Shown: piece by piece, positions 25,967-35,059 of the stretch
How positions within the stretch are numbered: the stretch's first letter is position 1
Layout of the letters: each line of letters opens with the position of its first letter
Source: Alphaproteobacteria bacterium
Lineage (GTDB): Bacteria; Pseudomonadota; Alphaproteobacteria; Rhodobacterales; Rhodobacteraceae
Assembly (NCBI GenBank): GCA_030424645.1
Contig: JAUHWP010000018.1
Location: 1 to 37,859 of the forward strand
Direction of reading: 5' to 3'
Length of the DNA: 37,859 bases
The notes under the pieces: generated by a model
What the model saw: only the letters and a program-made list of their open reading frames with translations
What the model was told of the DNA's origin: nothing
The model's database searches: none
Position numbers and translations under genes: made by a program

Positions 25967-27241
25967 ATGAGCGATATGACCGATACCAGCGGCCCGGTTC
26001 TGGCCGCAGATGGAACGCCGCTAAAGCGCAGTCTGGCAAAGGCACTCAGGCGACAGAAGCTTCGTGCGTTGATGCTGATCGCGCCCTTGCTGTTGTTCAT
26101 CCTGGTCAGTTTCATTCTGCCGATTGGCGACATGCTGTATCGCTCGGTTGAAAACAAAATCGTGGTGAACACGCTGCCGCGCTCGGTCGAAGCCCTGAGC
26201 GGCTGGGATGCCGACAGCGGCGAGTTGCCAGACGAAGCGGTGTTCGCCGCAATGGCGGCAGACTTGAAAGAAGCCTACGAAGCCCGAGCGCATACCAGAG
26301 TTGGCTCGCGGCTGAACTATGAATATCCGGGCATCTCGTCGGTGTTTCGCAAATCGGGGCGAAGCGCCGGCCGGTTCGACCTGGAAAGCGGTGGCCCCTG
26401 GAAAGATGTATTGATCGACCTGGACGACGGTTGGGCCGACCAGGGTGTCTGGCGCACCATTCAAACCTATTCGCCACCGGTCACGTCGGGCTATTTCCTG
26501 AACGCCGTCGATATGCGTGTGGGGCCGGACGGGGCGGAAATGCGCCCTGAAGCCGAGCGGATTTACATGAACCTGCTTGTCCGCACCCTGTGGATGTCGC
26601 TGTTGATCACCTTCTCATGTATCGTTCTGGCCTATCCGGTGGCATGGCTGCTTGCGAACCTGCCGACCCGCCAGGCCAACCTTTTGATGATCCTCGTGTT
26701 GCTGCCGTTCTGGACATCGCTTCTGGTGCGAACCTCGGCGTGGAAAATCCTGCTGCAACAACAGGGTGTGATCAACGATATCCTGGTCTGGGTCGGGCTG
26801 GTCGATGACAATGCCCGCCTGATCATCATCAACAACCAGTTCGGCACGATCGTGGCGATGACCCATATCCTTTTGCCGTTCATGATCCTGCCGATGTATT
26901 CGGTGATGCAGACCATTCCGCCCAGCTATCTGCGGGCTGCGAAAAGCCTTGGCGCGACAGAGTGGACGGCCTTCTGGCGGGTGTATTTCCCGCAGACCAT
27001 ACCGGGTATCGGGGCAGGCTCGATCCTCGTGTTCATTCTGGCCATCGGTTACTATATCACGCCAGCTTTGGTCGGGGGGACCAAGGGGACGTTCATTTCG
27101 AACCAGATCGCCTTCCATATCTCGACGTCGCTCAACTGGGGTCTTGCCTCGGCATTGGGTGCCATTCTTCTGGCGGTCGTGCTGGTGCTCTACTGGGCCT
27201 ATGACAAGATCGTCGGTATCGACAACGTGAAGCTGGGGTAA
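25967..27241 (+). CDS. ABC importer permease, PotB-like, with extracytoplasmic insertion
   Basis: This 424-residue permease has a first span at about 33-54, then a soluble stretch of roughly 150 residues (55-205) before the second span. The remaining spans carry the EAA loop AAKSLGATEWTAFWRVYFPQ with continuation TIPGIGAG. Classical PotB is about 285 residues, so the insertion after span one accounts for the extra length. It should face the periplasm and may touch the binding protein. The stretch contains polar blocks such as GWDADSGELPDE and GGPWKDVLIDLDDGW and no hydrophobic segment. The second permease starts five bases after its stop. Confidence 0.9.
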   Translation: MSDMTDTSGPVLAADGTPLKRSLAKALRRQKLRALMLIAPLLLFILVSFILPIGDMLYRSVENKIVVNTLPRSVEALSGWDADSGELPDEAVFAAMAADLKEAYEARAHTRVGSRLNYEYPGISSVFRKSGRSAGRFDLESGGPWKDVLIDLDDGWADQGVWRTIQTYSPPVTSGYFLNAVDMRVGPDGAEMRPEAERIYMNLLVRTLWMSLLITFSCIVLAYPVAWLLANLPTRQANLLMILVLLPFWTSLLVRTSAWKILLQQQGVINDILVWVGLVDDNARLIIINNQFGTIVAMTHILLPFMILPMYSVMQTIPPSYLRAAKSLGATEWTAFWRVYFPQTIPGIGAGSILVFILAIGYYITPALVGGTKGTFISNQIAFHISTSLNWGLASALGAILLAVVLVLYWAYDKIVGIDNVKLG

Positions 27242-27246
27242 CGGAC

Positions 27247-28101
27247 ATGGCGAAACTTCCTCCTTATGCAACGACGGGCCAGCGGATCTGGCATTATACC
27301 TTCCTGGTGATTTGTGGGCTGATCTTCTTCTTCCTGATTGCCCCGATTGCCGTGGTGATCCCGCTGAGCTTCAATTCGCAAAACTTCTTCACCTTCACCA
27401 AGGAGATGCTGAGTTTGGACCCCGACGGGTATTCGCTGAAGCACTATCGCGACTTCTTCTCGAACCCGGACTGGCAGAATGCCATGTGGAACTCGATCAA
27501 GATCGCGCCGGTGGCGACGGTGATCTCGGTGTCGCTGGGCACGCTGGCCGCGATCGGGCTGAGCCAGCCGCACGTCCCGGCCCGACGGGCGATCATGGCA
27601 ATCCTGATTTCGCCGATGATCGTGCCGCTGATCATCTCGGCGGCGGGCATGTATTTCTTCTATTCGAAGATCAACCTTGCAGGCACCTATTGGGGCGTTG
27701 TTCTGGCCCATGCGGCGCTGGGCATTCCCTTCGTGATCATCACGGTGACAGCGACGCTGGTTGGGTTCGATCGCTCACTGACGCGGGCTGCGGCGAATAT
27801 GGGGGCTGATCCCGTAACAACCTTCTTCCGGGTGCAAATGCCGCTGATCCTGCCGGGTGTGATCTCGGGCGCCCTGTTTGCCTTCATCACGTCCTTTGAC
27901 GAGGTGGTGGTGGTGATCTTTGTCGGGTCCGCCAAGCAACAAACGCTGCCGTGGCAGATGTTCACCGGCCTGCGCGAACAGATCAGCCCAACCATTCTGG
28001 CGGTGGCCACGATCCTTGTGGCTGTGTCGATCGTGCTGCTGACGATTGTCGAGCTTTTGCGCCGCCGTTCGGAACGGTTGCGCGGGATGAGCCCCGGCTG
28101 A
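27247..28101 (+). CDS. ABC importer permease, PotC-like
   Basis: This 284-residue permease has about six spans and the EAA loop RAAANMGADPVTTFFRVQMP continuing LILPGVISGALFAF. The length is typical for PotC. It pairs with the PotB-like subunit to form the channel of the creatinase-linked importer. A basic C-terminal tail (LLRRRSERLRGMSPG) fits the positive-inside rule. A rho-independent terminator follows 28 bases after the stop and closes the operon. Confidence 0.92.
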   Translation: MAKLPPYATTGQRIWHYTFLVICGLIFFFLIAPIAVVIPLSFNSQNFFTFTKEMLSLDPDGYSLKHYRDFFSNPDWQNAMWNSIKIAPVATVISVSLGTLAAIGLSQPHVPARRAIMAILISPMIVPLIISAAGMYFFYSKINLAGTYWGVVLAHAALGIPFVIITVTATLVGFDRSLTRAAANMGADPVTTFFRVQMPLILPGVISGALFAFITSFDEVVVVIFVGSAKQQTLPWQMFTGLREQISPTILAVATILVAVSIVLLTIVELLRRRSERLRGMSPG

Positions 28102-28129
28102 TCGCAGCGTCGCCCATAGAACAAGACAG

Positions 28130-28153
28130 CGGCACCCTTTCGGGTGCCGTTTT
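28130..28153 (+). terminator. rho-independent terminator of the PotABCD-like operon
   Basis: CGGCACCC (28130-28137) and GGGTGCCG (28142-28149) pair around a TTTC loop and are followed by TTTT. This is a textbook intrinsic terminator between the importer operon and clpP. Confidence 0.85.
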
Positions 28154-28255
28154 CGTTGGATACGATCCCATCCGCCGCGGTCAGGGATTTGTTAACCAAA
28201 TTCAGCCAACCCTGTCACGATTGTGCCGTGCGGGGACGGTGGGGGACCAGCCCCC

Positions 28256-28285
28256 CTTGCAGCCCCTTTCCACCGGCACTAACAT
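28256..28285 (+). promoter_or_regulatory. possible heat-shock (RpoH-type) promoter of clpP
   Basis: CTTGCA (28256-28261), a 17-base spacer and CTAACAT (28279-28285) resemble the CTTG...CTAT-like pattern of alphaproteobacterial sigma-32 promoters. It lies about 55 bases before the clpP start, and clpP is commonly heat-shock induced. The match is partial and was not tested against alternatives. Confidence 0.3.
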
Positions 28286-28339
28286 CATGCGTCAGGGGCT
28301 GAACCAACGGCTCTGGCGTGAACATGAAAGCAGGCTCAA

Positions 28340-28969
28340 ATGCACGATCCACTCGAAATCTATAACAATACCCTTGTGCCCATGGTGGTCGAACAGACAT
28401 CGCGGGGCGAACGGGCCTATGACATCTTTTCCCGCCTGCTGAAAGAGCGGATCATCTTCGTGAATGGCGCCGTTCATGACGGGATGTCCAGCCTTGTGGT
28501 GGCGCAGCTTCTGCACCTTGAAGCCGAGAACCCGAAAAAAGAAATCTCGATGTATATCAACTCGCCCGGCGGCGTGGTGACATCGGGGCTGTCGATCTAT
28601 GACACGATGCAATATATCAAGCCCGCTGTGTCCACGCTGGTGATCGGGCAGGCGGCGTCGATGGGGTCGGTTCTGTCGGTAGCCGGTGAAAAGGGGATGC
28701 GCTTTTCGCTGCCGCATTCGCGGATCATGGTGCACCAGCCGTCCGGCGGGTTCCAGGGACAGGCCACGGATATCATGATCCATGCCGCCGAGACCCAGAA
28801 GGTCAAGGACACGTTGAACCAGATCTATGTGAAGCACACGGGCAACGCGCTGAAAGACGTTGAAAAAGCGCTGGAACGCGACAACTTCATGTCGCCGCAA
28901 GAGGCCAAGGACTGGGGTCATATCGACGAGATCGTCGAGAATCGCGGCAAGGGCGATGGCGAAGAATAA
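28340..28969 (+). CDS. clpP: ATP-dependent Clp protease proteolytic subunit
   Basis: This 209-residue serine protease assembles as a 14-mer chamber for ATP-dependent proteolysis in the cytoplasm. The catalytic triad is visible: Ser107 in GQAASMGS, His132 in [10 protein letters not shown], and Asp181 in ERDNFMSP. Other landmarks are RIIFVNGAV and YINSPGG. It begins [20 protein letters not shown], probably with a short propeptide removed on maturation. It stands 161 bases before clpX, the unfoldase that feeds it, in the usual order. Confidence 0.97.
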   Translation: MHDPLEIYNNTLVPMVVEQTSRGERAYDIFSRLLKERIIFVNGAVHDGMSSLVVAQLLHLEAENPKKEISMYINSPGGVVTSGLSIYDTMQYIKPAVSTLVIGQAASMGSVLSVAGEKGMRFSLPHSRIMVHQPSGGFQGQATDIMIHAAETQKVKDTLNQIYVKHTGNALKDVEKALERDNFMSPQEAKDWGHIDEIVENRGKGDGEE

Positions 28970-29130
28970 GGGGTTGCGCGGTCAGATGCCGGGCAATACC
29001 ACACCGGGCGGGCGCCGGGAAAAACCGGATTGTGCCTGCCCGGACACTGGCCTAGACTTGGGGCGACGGTATAAAGACCGCTCGATCGGGCGCAAACCGG
29101 GTTCCGGCGTGAACCTTATAGGACGAGATG

Positions 29131-30399
29131 ATGGCGAATAATTCTTCCGGCGACAGTAAAAACACACTTTATTGTTCGTTCTGCGGCAAAAGCCAACATG
29201 AGGTGCGAAAGCTGATTGCGGGCCCGACCGTGTTCATCTGCGACGAATGCGTCGAACTGTGCATGGACATCATTCGGGAAGAAACCAAGACCACGGGGCT
29301 GAAGGCCTCGGACGGGGTGCCGACCCCGATGGAGATTTGCCAGGTTCTGGATGACTACGTGATCGGTCAGGGCCATGCCAAGCGCGTGTTGTCCGTGGCG
29401 GTTCATAACCATTACAAGCGACTGAACCACGCCGCTGCCGCCGGGGACGAGATCGAACTGGCGAAGTCCAACATCATGCTGATCGGTCCCACGGGCTGCG
29501 GCAAGACGCTGCTGGCGCAAACGCTGGCCCGTATTCTGGATGTGCCGTTCACCATGGCCGATGCGACCACGCTGACCGAGGCGGGGTATGTCGGTGAAGA
29601 TGTAGAGAACATCATCCTGAAGCTGCTTCAGGCATCGGAATACAATGTCGAACGCGCGCAGCGCGGTATCGTCTATATCGACGAGGTCGACAAGATCACC
29701 CGCAAGTCGGACAATCCCTCGATCACCCGCGACGTGTCGGGCGAGGGCGTGCAGCAGGCACTTCTGAAGATCATGGAAGGCACCGTGGCCTCGGTTCCGC
29801 CGCAGGGTGGGCGCAAGCATCCGCAGCAGGAATTCCTGCAGGTCGACACGACCAACATCCTGTTCATCTGTGGCGGGGCGTTTGCGGGTCTGGACAAGAT
29901 CATCGCGCAGCGCGGCAAGGGGTCGGCCATGGGCTTCGGCGCCGATGTGCGTGAAAACGATGACCGGGGCGTGGGCGAGTTGTTTCAGGAATTGGAGCCG
30001 GAAGACCTGCTGAAATTCGGGCTGATCCCGGAATTTGTCGGCCGTTTGCCGGTGATCGCGACGCTGGAAGACCTCGATGCCGAAGCTCTGGTCACGATCC
30101 TGACCAAGCCCAAGAACGCTTTGGTCAAGCAATACCAGCGCCTGTTCGAACTGGAAGATGCGCAACTCAGCTTCACCGATGACGCGTTGAAGGCCATTGC
30201 CAAGCGTGCCATCGAACGCAAGACCGGCGCACGTGGCTTGCGCTCGATCATGGAAGACATCCTGCTGGATACCATGTTCGACCTGCCGGGGCTTGAGAAT
30301 GTCGATGAGGTCGTGGTGAATGAAGAGGCCGTGACCTCGGACGCCAAGCCGTTGATCATCTATGGCGAGGCTGCGAAGGAAGAGGTCAGCGCAAGCTGA
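29131..30399 (+). CDS. clpX: ATP-dependent Clp protease ATP-binding subunit ClpX
   Basis: This 422-residue AAA+ unfoldase has an N-terminal zinc-binding domain (C15, C18, C37, C40 in CSFCGK and CDECVELC). The AAA+ core has Walker A GPTGCGKT (119-126), Walker B VYIDEVDK (D184, E185), the pore-loop GYVGED and the RKH loop (GGRKHPQ). Sensor 2 is in GARGLRS. The ClpP-docking loop reads MGF in place of the common IGF. ATG at 29131 is preferred because AGGA lies 7 bases upstream; ATG 29128 directly before it is an alternative. It recognises and unfolds tagged substrates for ClpP. Confidence 0.97.
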   Translation: MANNSSGDSKNTLYCSFCGKSQHEVRKLIAGPTVFICDECVELCMDIIREETKTTGLKASDGVPTPMEICQVLDDYVIGQGHAKRVLSVAVHNHYKRLNHAAAAGDEIELAKSNIMLIGPTGCGKTLLAQTLARILDVPFTMADATTLTEAGYVGEDVENIILKLLQASEYNVERAQRGIVYIDEVDKITRKSDNPSITRDVSGEGVQQALLKIMEGTVASVPPQGGRKHPQQEFLQVDTTNILFICGGAFAGLDKIIAQRGKGSAMGFGADVRENDDRGVGELFQELEPEDLLKFGLIPEFVGRLPVIATLEDLDAEALVTILTKPKNALVKQYQRLFELEDAQLSFTDDALKAIAKRAIERKTGARGLRSIMEDILLDTMFDLPGLENVDEVVVNEEAVTSDAKPLIIYGEAAKEEVSAS

Positions 30400-30435
30400 T
30401 CAAAACCGACAGAATAGCCAAAAGGCCGAATATCG

Positions 30436-30461
30436 AGCCACCGCCCGCGCGGTGGCTTTTT
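30436..30461 (+). terminator. rho-independent terminator of clpX
   Basis: AGCCACCGC (30436-30444) and GCGGTGGCT (30449-30457) pair around CCGC and run into TTTT. A perfect 9-bp stem with a T tract 37 bases after clpX makes this a strong intrinsic terminator. Confidence 0.88.
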
Positions 30462-30585
30462 CGTTGGACAGCAGAACTGCGCCAACCTGCCGCATTTCGC
30501 CCAAAGCCCGCCGGAACCGCCGCAAAACACTGGACCTTCCGGCCCGCTTGCGCCATATGAGGTGAGAACAAAACCGGAGACTGAC

Positions 30586-30960
30586 ATGCGTTTCATCTTG
30601 TCCCTGCTGACCTGGTATCACCGCGAGACTATCGGCACCCGTCTGTTCACCTGGCGCAAAGGCGTGAAGGTGGGTGAGGATGAGCAAGGCAATGTCTTTT
30701 ACCGCAACCGCGACGATAGCCGCCGCTGGGTGATTTTCAACGGCGAGCCAGAGGCAAGCCGTGTCAGCCCCGACTGGCATGGCTGGTTGCACCACACCTT
30801 TGACAACAGTCCGGCCGAAGCGCCGCTGGCCCACAAGGCGTGGGAAAAGCCGCATCAGGACAACCTGACCGGCACGCCGCTGGCCTATGCGCCCGCTGGG
30901 TCGTTGCGTCAGGCCGAACCGGCGGATCGTCGCGACTATGAAGCCTGGCAGCCCGAGTAA
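30586..30960 (+). CDS. NADH:ubiquinone oxidoreductase subunit NDUFA12-like
   Basis: This 124-residue protein has the NDUFA12 (B17.2/17.2 kDa) pattern: [55 protein letters not shown]. These accessory subunits attach peripherally to complex I and are shared between mitochondria and alphaproteobacteria, which supports the taxonomic call. ATG 30586 is supported by GGAG 7 bases upstream; an earlier GTG in frame is less likely. The remaining nuo genes are not here, as is usual for this gene. Confidence 0.92.
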   Translation: MRFILSLLTWYHRETIGTRLFTWRKGVKVGEDEQGNVFYRNRDDSRRWVIFNGEPEASRVSPDWHGWLHHTFDNSPAEAPLAHKAWEKPHQDNLTGTPLAYAPAGSLRQAEPADRRDYEAWQPE

Positions 30961-31012
30961 GCGGCCACACGTCAGCATCCTGTTCCGTATTCCCTGATCG
31001 AAAGGGGCTGCT

Positions 31013-31468
31013 ATGAGCGATAGCCATACAACAGAAGTCGTCACCGGCAGCGTGGTTCTGGCCGCGGCGGTCGGGTTTTTCCTTTATGCCGGTCAGATCG
31101 TCGGCTTTTCCGGGACAGGGGCCAGCAACAGCTATACCGCGTCCTTCCGCACGGCGGACGGTATCTCGGTCGGGACGGATGTGCGACTGGGCGGTGTGAA
31201 AGTCGGCGCCGTCACCGGCATCAGCCTGAACCCGGAGACCTATCGCGCGGACACCGCCTTTACCGTGCAATCGGATGTGGTGCTGCCCGACGACACCGCG
31301 ATCATCATCTCGTCCGAAGGGTTGCTTGGCGGCTCATACGTAGAGCTTTTGCCCGGAGGATCGCCCTTCAATCTGGAACCCGGCGCCGAGATCGAGGACA
31401 CCCAAGGCTCGGTCAGTCTTGTTCAGCTTCTGTTGAAATACGTCGCCGGAAGCGAGGATACCCAGTGA
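31013..31468 (+). CDS. MlaD-like MCE-domain protein
   Basis: This 151-residue protein has one N-terminal span (about 9-27) and a single MCE domain. The domain includes YTASFRTADGISVGTDVRLGGVKVGAVTGISLN and the central GLLGGSYVELLPGG. MlaD forms hexameric rings in the periplasm that pass phospholipids between membranes. The usual partners MlaE and MlaF are not adjacent. AAAGGGG lies 7 bases before the ATG. Its stop overlaps the GTG start of the DUF2155 gene (GTGA), so the two are translationally coupled. Confidence 0.9.
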   Translation: MSDSHTTEVVTGSVVLAAAVGFFLYAGQIVGFSGTGASNSYTASFRTADGISVGTDVRLGGVKVGAVTGISLNPETYRADTAFTVQSDVVLPDDTAIIISSEGLLGGSYVELLPGGSPFNLEPGAEIEDTQGSVSLVQLLLKYVAGSEDTQ

Positions 31469-31827
31469 TCCTTCGCGCTGCCATCGCAGCCCTTGCCCTG
31501 ACGCTTCCGGCGATTTCGGCCAGCGCCCAGACAGGCAAGGCGACCGGGGCGATGCTTCGAGGATTGGACAAGGTGTCCGGCACGCCGGTGGATTTCACCA
31601 TGAAGGTCGGGGATACGGTCGAACTGGGCAAGCTGCGCGTCACGCTGGGTGAATGCCGCTATCCCACCGACAACCCGTCCGGGGATGCCTATGCGTGGCT
31701 TGTGATCCGGGACGGGAACGATGATCAGACCACGTTCGAAGGTTGGATGATCGCCTCGTCCCCCGCGCTGAACGCGCTGGATCACCAACGCTATGACGTC
31801 TGGGTGCTGCGCTGCACGACGGACTGA
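31465..31827 (+). CDS. DUF2155 periplasmic protein
   Basis: This 120-residue protein has a signal peptide ending ISASAQ (about residue 22). The short mature domain has the DUF2155 features ATGAMLRGLDKVSG, GDTVELGKLRVTLGEC, YPTDNPSGDAYAWLVI, FEGWMIASSPALNALDH and YDVWVLRC. Two Cys (in GEC and LRC) could form a disulfide. The molecular role is unknown. GTG at 31465 overlaps the MlaD stop, which suggests a linked envelope function. Its 3' end overlaps the convergent aat gene by 37 bases. Confidence 0.88.
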   Translation: MILRAAIAALALTLPAISASAQTGKATGAMLRGLDKVSGTPVDFTMKVGDTVELGKLRVTLGECRYPTDNPSGDAYAWLVIRDGNDDQTTFEGWMIASSPALNALDHQRYDVWVLRCTTD

Positions 31828-32447
31828 GCGTCGGGCAGGGGCTGTGACGTGATGTCGGCAACCCCATGTGACAGAGCCGTTTCCAGTCGTTCGTGATATG
31901 CTTGGCGCGGGATTTCCACGGCACCCAGGCTGGCCAGATGTGGCGTCAGGAATTGTGTGTCAAACAAGGTAAAGCCGGTATTCGACAGATGGCGGGTCAG
32001 ATAGGCCAGCGCGATCTTTGACGCATCCCGGTGGCGCGAGAACATGCTTTCCCCGAAGAACGCGCGTCCCAGCGTGACACCATACACGCCGCCGACAAGG
32101 GCGTCATTGTCCCACAGCTCAAGCGAATGCGCGTGGCCCACGCGGTGCAGTTCGTTATACAGGTCGAAGATCGTGGTGTTGATCCAGGTTTCGTCGCGGT
32201 CGGCACAGGCCGCGACGGTTGCCGCGAAATCCCGGTTCAACGCAACCTGAAACGGCGACCGCCTGATCGTGCGCGCCAGGCTGCGCGAGACATGAAATCC
32301 GTCCAGGGGGAAAATTCCGCGTGCTTCCGGGTCGACCCAGAAGACCCGCGGGTCGTCGCGGCTTTCGGCCATGGGAAACACCCCCATGGCATAAGCGCGC
32401 AGCAAAAGGTCGGCGCTCAGCCGTGGCGGATCATGGGGCGGGGCCAA
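31791..32447 (-). CDS. aat: leucyl/phenylalanyl-tRNA-protein transferase
   Basis: This 218-residue enzyme attaches Leu or Phe to proteins with N-terminal Arg or Lys, marking them for ClpAP degradation. Typical blocks are LLLRAYAMGVFPMAE, VFWVDPEARGIFPLDGFHVSRSL, WINTTIFDLYNELHRVGHAHSLELWD, GGVYGVTLGRAFFGESMF and LFDTQFLTPHLASLG. The best start is TTG at 32447, six bases after the accC stop; no in-frame ATG occurs before the conserved region. It probably follows accB-accC in one transcript. Confidence 0.93.
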   Translation of the reverse strand: MAPPHDPPRLSADLLLRAYAMGVFPMAESRDDPRVFWVDPEARGIFPLDGFHVSRSLARTIRRSPFQVALNRDFAATVAACADRDETWINTTIFDLYNELHRVGHAHSLELWDNDALVGGVYGVTLGRAFFGESMFSRHRDASKIALAYLTRHLSNTGFTLFDTQFLTPHLASLGAVEIPRQAYHERLETALSHGVADITSQPLPDAQSVVQRSTQTS

Positions 32448-32453
32448 CGGCCC

Positions 32454-33806
32454 CTAGCCCAGATTTTCGTCCAGCCAGCGTTCCAGCCAGTGGATGTTGT
32501 AGTTGCCGGTGTGAATGTCTTCTTCCGCCAGCAACTGATGGAACAGGGGCACGGTGGTTTCGACACCATCCACGATCAGTTCGCCCAACGCGCGGTGCAG
32601 CCGCGCCAGCGCTTCGGGGCGGTCACGCCCATGCACGATCAGCTTGCCGATCAGGCTGTCGTAATAGGGTGGGATCGAATAACCGTCGTAAAGCGCGCTG
32701 TCCATGCGCACCCCCAATCCGCCGGGGGCATGATACTGGGTGATCTTGCCGGGGCAGGGGGCGAAATTCGGCAGGCGTTCGGCGTTGATGCGAATTTCGA
32801 TCGCGTGGCCGTTGACCTCAAGGTCGTCCTGCCCAAAGGACAGCGGCATCCCTTCGGCGACACGAATTTGTTCGCGCACCAGATCGACGCCGAAGATCGC
32901 TTCGGTCACGGGGTGTTCCACCTGAAGGCGGGTGTTCATTTCGATGAAATAGAACTCGCCATCTTCATAAAGAAACTCGATCGTCCCGGCGCCGCGATAT
33001 CCCATCTCGGCGATAGCCTTGGCGCAGATCCCACCGATATGGGCGCGTTCCTCGGGGCTGATGCTGGGGCCGGGGGCTTCTTCAAAGACTTTCTGGTGGC
33101 GGCGCTGTAGTGAGCAATCACGCTCGGCCAGATGCACGCCATTGCCCTGACCATCGCCAAATACCTGCACCTCGATATGGCGCGGTTTCTGCAGGTATTT
33201 CTCCATATAGACTTCCGAGTTGCCGAAAGCCGCCTTGGCCTCGGACCGGGCGGTCGAGAAAGCGGTGTCGATCTCGGCCTCGGACCGTGCCACTTTCATG
33301 CCGCGCCCGCCACCGCCGGCCGTGGCCTTCACGATCACGGGATAGCCCATCTCGCCGGCCAGTTTGCGCGCCGTTGCAACGTCGGGCACACCGCCGTCCG
33401 ATCCGGGCACAACCGGAATGCCCAGCTTGATTGCAGTTTCCTTGGCCGTGATCTTGTCGCCCATCATGCGGATATGTTCCGCCGAAGGGCCGATAAACGT
33501 GATCTCGTGATCTTCCAGAACCTGAACGAATTGTTCGTTCTCGGACAGGAAGCCATATCCGGGATGCACCGCTTGTGCGCCGGTGATTTCGCAGGCTGCA
33601 ATGATCGCCGGGATGGACAGATAGCTGTCGGTGCCCGGCGGCGGTCCGATGCAGACGCTTTCATCTGCCATCCGCACATGCATCGCATCCACATCCGCAG
33701 TCGAATGAACTGCCACGGTTTTTATTCCCATCTCACGCGCGCCACGAATGACGCGCAGGGCAATCTCTCCGCGGTTGGCGATCAGGATTTTGTCGAAATG
33801 GGCCAT
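32454..33806 (-). CDS. accC: acetyl-CoA carboxylase biotin carboxylase subunit
   Basis: This 450-residue ATP-grasp enzyme carboxylates the biotin on AccB with bicarbonate and ATP, the first step of fatty acid synthesis. Visible features are [21 protein letters not shown] at the N-terminus, the ATP-binding glycine loop [25 protein letters not shown], the catalytic region [17 protein letters not shown] and [10 protein letters not shown]. The length is standard. It starts ten bases after accB. The ATG has GGGACAT-type purines upstream. Confidence 0.96.
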   Translation of the reverse strand: MAHFDKILIANRGEIALRVIRGAREMGIKTVAVHSTADVDAMHVRMADESVCIGPPPGTDSYLSIPAIIAACEITGAQAVHPGYGFLSENEQFVQVLEDHEITFIGPSAEHIRMMGDKITAKETAIKLGIPVVPGSDGGVPDVATARKLAGEMGYPVIVKATAGGGGRGMKVARSEAEIDTAFSTARSEAKAAFGNSEVYMEKYLQKPRHIEVQVFGDGQGNGVHLAERDCSLQRRHQKVFEEAPGPSISPEERAHIGGICAKAIAEMGYRGAGTIEFLYEDGEFYFIEMNTRLQVEHPVTEAIFGVDLVREQIRVAEGMPLSFGQDDLEVNGHAIEIRINAERLPNFAPCPGKITQYHAPGGLGVRMDSALYDGYSIPPYYDSLIGKLIVHGRDRPEALARLHRALGELIVDGVETTVPLFHQLLAEEDIHTGNYNIHWLERWLDENLG

Positions 33807-33816
33807 GTTATGTCCC

Positions 33817-34320
33817 TTATTCGATGATCATCAGGGGGGCGCCGAACTCAACGGGGGCGCCGTCTTCGACCAGAATTCGTTTGACCGTGCCCGCCCGGGG
33901 GGCCGGTATCTGGTTCATGGTTTTCATCGCTTCGACGATCAGCAGGGTCTGGCCTTCTTCGACCGCGTCCCCGACACCGACAAACGGAGGTGTGCCTGGT
34001 TCTGCCTGCAAATACACGGTGCCCACCATCGGCGAGGGAACGGCACCCGGATGGCTGGCCGGATCTTCCGAGGGGCCTGTCGAACCGCCAGCGTCGGCGG
34101 CGGCTGCCGCAGGTGCGGGGGTTGCTGCGGGCGCCGCTGCAAAGGCGGGCGCTGGGGCAGCCATCTGCACCACTTCCTTGGCCCGGCTGACGCGCACGTT
34201 CAGGCTGTCATTTTCGCCATAGTCACGCATGACCTCGACTTCGGACAGATCGTTTTCCTGCAGGATTTTTGCCAGTGCCTCGATGAAGGACACGTCATTT
34301 TCATGATGTTTTTTCGTCAT
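33817..34320 (-). CDS. accB: acetyl-CoA carboxylase biotin carboxyl carrier protein
   Basis: This 167-residue protein has an N-terminal acidic/basic helix region, an Ala-Pro-rich linker (about 52-80) and a C-terminal biotinyl domain. The biotin attachment site is EAMKTMN with Lys133. It is followed by the typical end [15 protein letters not shown] and LMIIE. The biotin moves between AccC and the carboxyltransferase. The gene leads the accB-accC-aat run. A 6-bp inverted repeat (TTGCCC/GGGCAA, 34341-34363) lies in its upstream region and may form a 5' leader hairpin. Confidence 0.96.
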   Translation of the reverse strand: MTKKHHENDVSFIEALAKILQENDLSEVEVMRDYGENDSLNVRVSRAKEVVQMAAPAPAFAAAPAATPAPAAAAADAGGSTGPSEDPASHPGAVPSPMVGTVYLQAEPGTPPFVGVGDAVEEGQTLLIVEAMKTMNQIPAPRAGTVKRILVEDGAPVEFGAPLMIIE

Positions 34321-34576
34321 GGGTCCTCACCCTTGTTAGTTTGCCCAGTGTTCGCGCGGGCAATGTATGATTGCAAGGCTTATAAGGCGACCGGTAGGGG
34401 GAGAAAAGCGATTAAAGCAATTCGTGGATCATCGGGGCTGCGGCTTTTTGCAAGGCAGAACGGTGCGACGACGGGTCTGGTGCGGTCGAAAACACGGGCG
34501 TTGGGTGGCGGTGAATTCACATCGGACCGCCCCGTGTGTTTCCGCAACCGCCTGTGGATGCTGCGTTTTCAGAACC

Positions 34577-34957
34577 TCACACCCGGCCTGACCCATCATC
34601 TTCTGACGGTTGGGGGGCGAGTGTTCCAAACTGTTGATCCCGCGTGCGCCCGCTTTCCAGCCGGGCCAGTTTCTGCTGCAATTTCTGGTCCAGCTCAAGC
34701 ACATTGAGCTGAAAACTGGGCGGGGGGCCGGTCAATGTATCGGGGTCGATCCCGGCCCCGGCCTCTGCCGCTGTTGATGTCTTCCGCTCGGGTGCGGGCA
34801 ACACATCGTGGTGTGTTTGCGTATTGTGCATGTCTGCACGCGGTTTGCCAGCGCCGGGCGCGGCTTCGACTTTCGAACTGTCCGGCGGCTTGCGCACAGG
34901 GGTATTGGCCAGCAAACTGGCGTGTGCCCCAAGCGGGGCAGGTCGTGTGAGTTCCAT
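34577..34957 (-). CDS. small uncharacterised protein
   Basis: This 126-residue protein is mostly polar and low-complexity. It has a Pro/Ala-rich first two thirds and a likely short helix or coiled coil near the end (FQLNVLELDQKLQQKLARLE). I do not recognise a family. Met at 34957 (MELTRP) is chosen because GGAGCG lies just upstream; Met at 34969 is the alternative. It lies 256 bases ahead of accB on the same strand, and 90 bases separate it from the LuxR-type gene. Codon use looks normal for the region. It could still be a spurious frame. Confidence 0.45.
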   Translation of the reverse strand: MELTRPAPLGAHASLLANTPVRKPPDSSKVEAAPGAGKPRADMHNTQTHHDVLPAPERKTSTAAEAGAGIDPDTLTGPPPSFQLNVLELDQKLQQKLARLESGRTRDQQFGTLAPQPSEDDGSGRV

Positions 34958-35059
34958 TTCGCGCTCCATCTGTCATGGGTCCCAACCGAGGAAAAGAATA
35001 GTTAATCTTTCTTTCCAAAGCGTTAATCGCAGCGGACGGAATGGAGGATTGGTTAACAG

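Noticed and set aside
33748-34707. 319-codon plus-strand open frame opposite accB
   Set aside because: It spans accB, the gap and part of another gene, has no recognisable domain and is best explained as a shadow.
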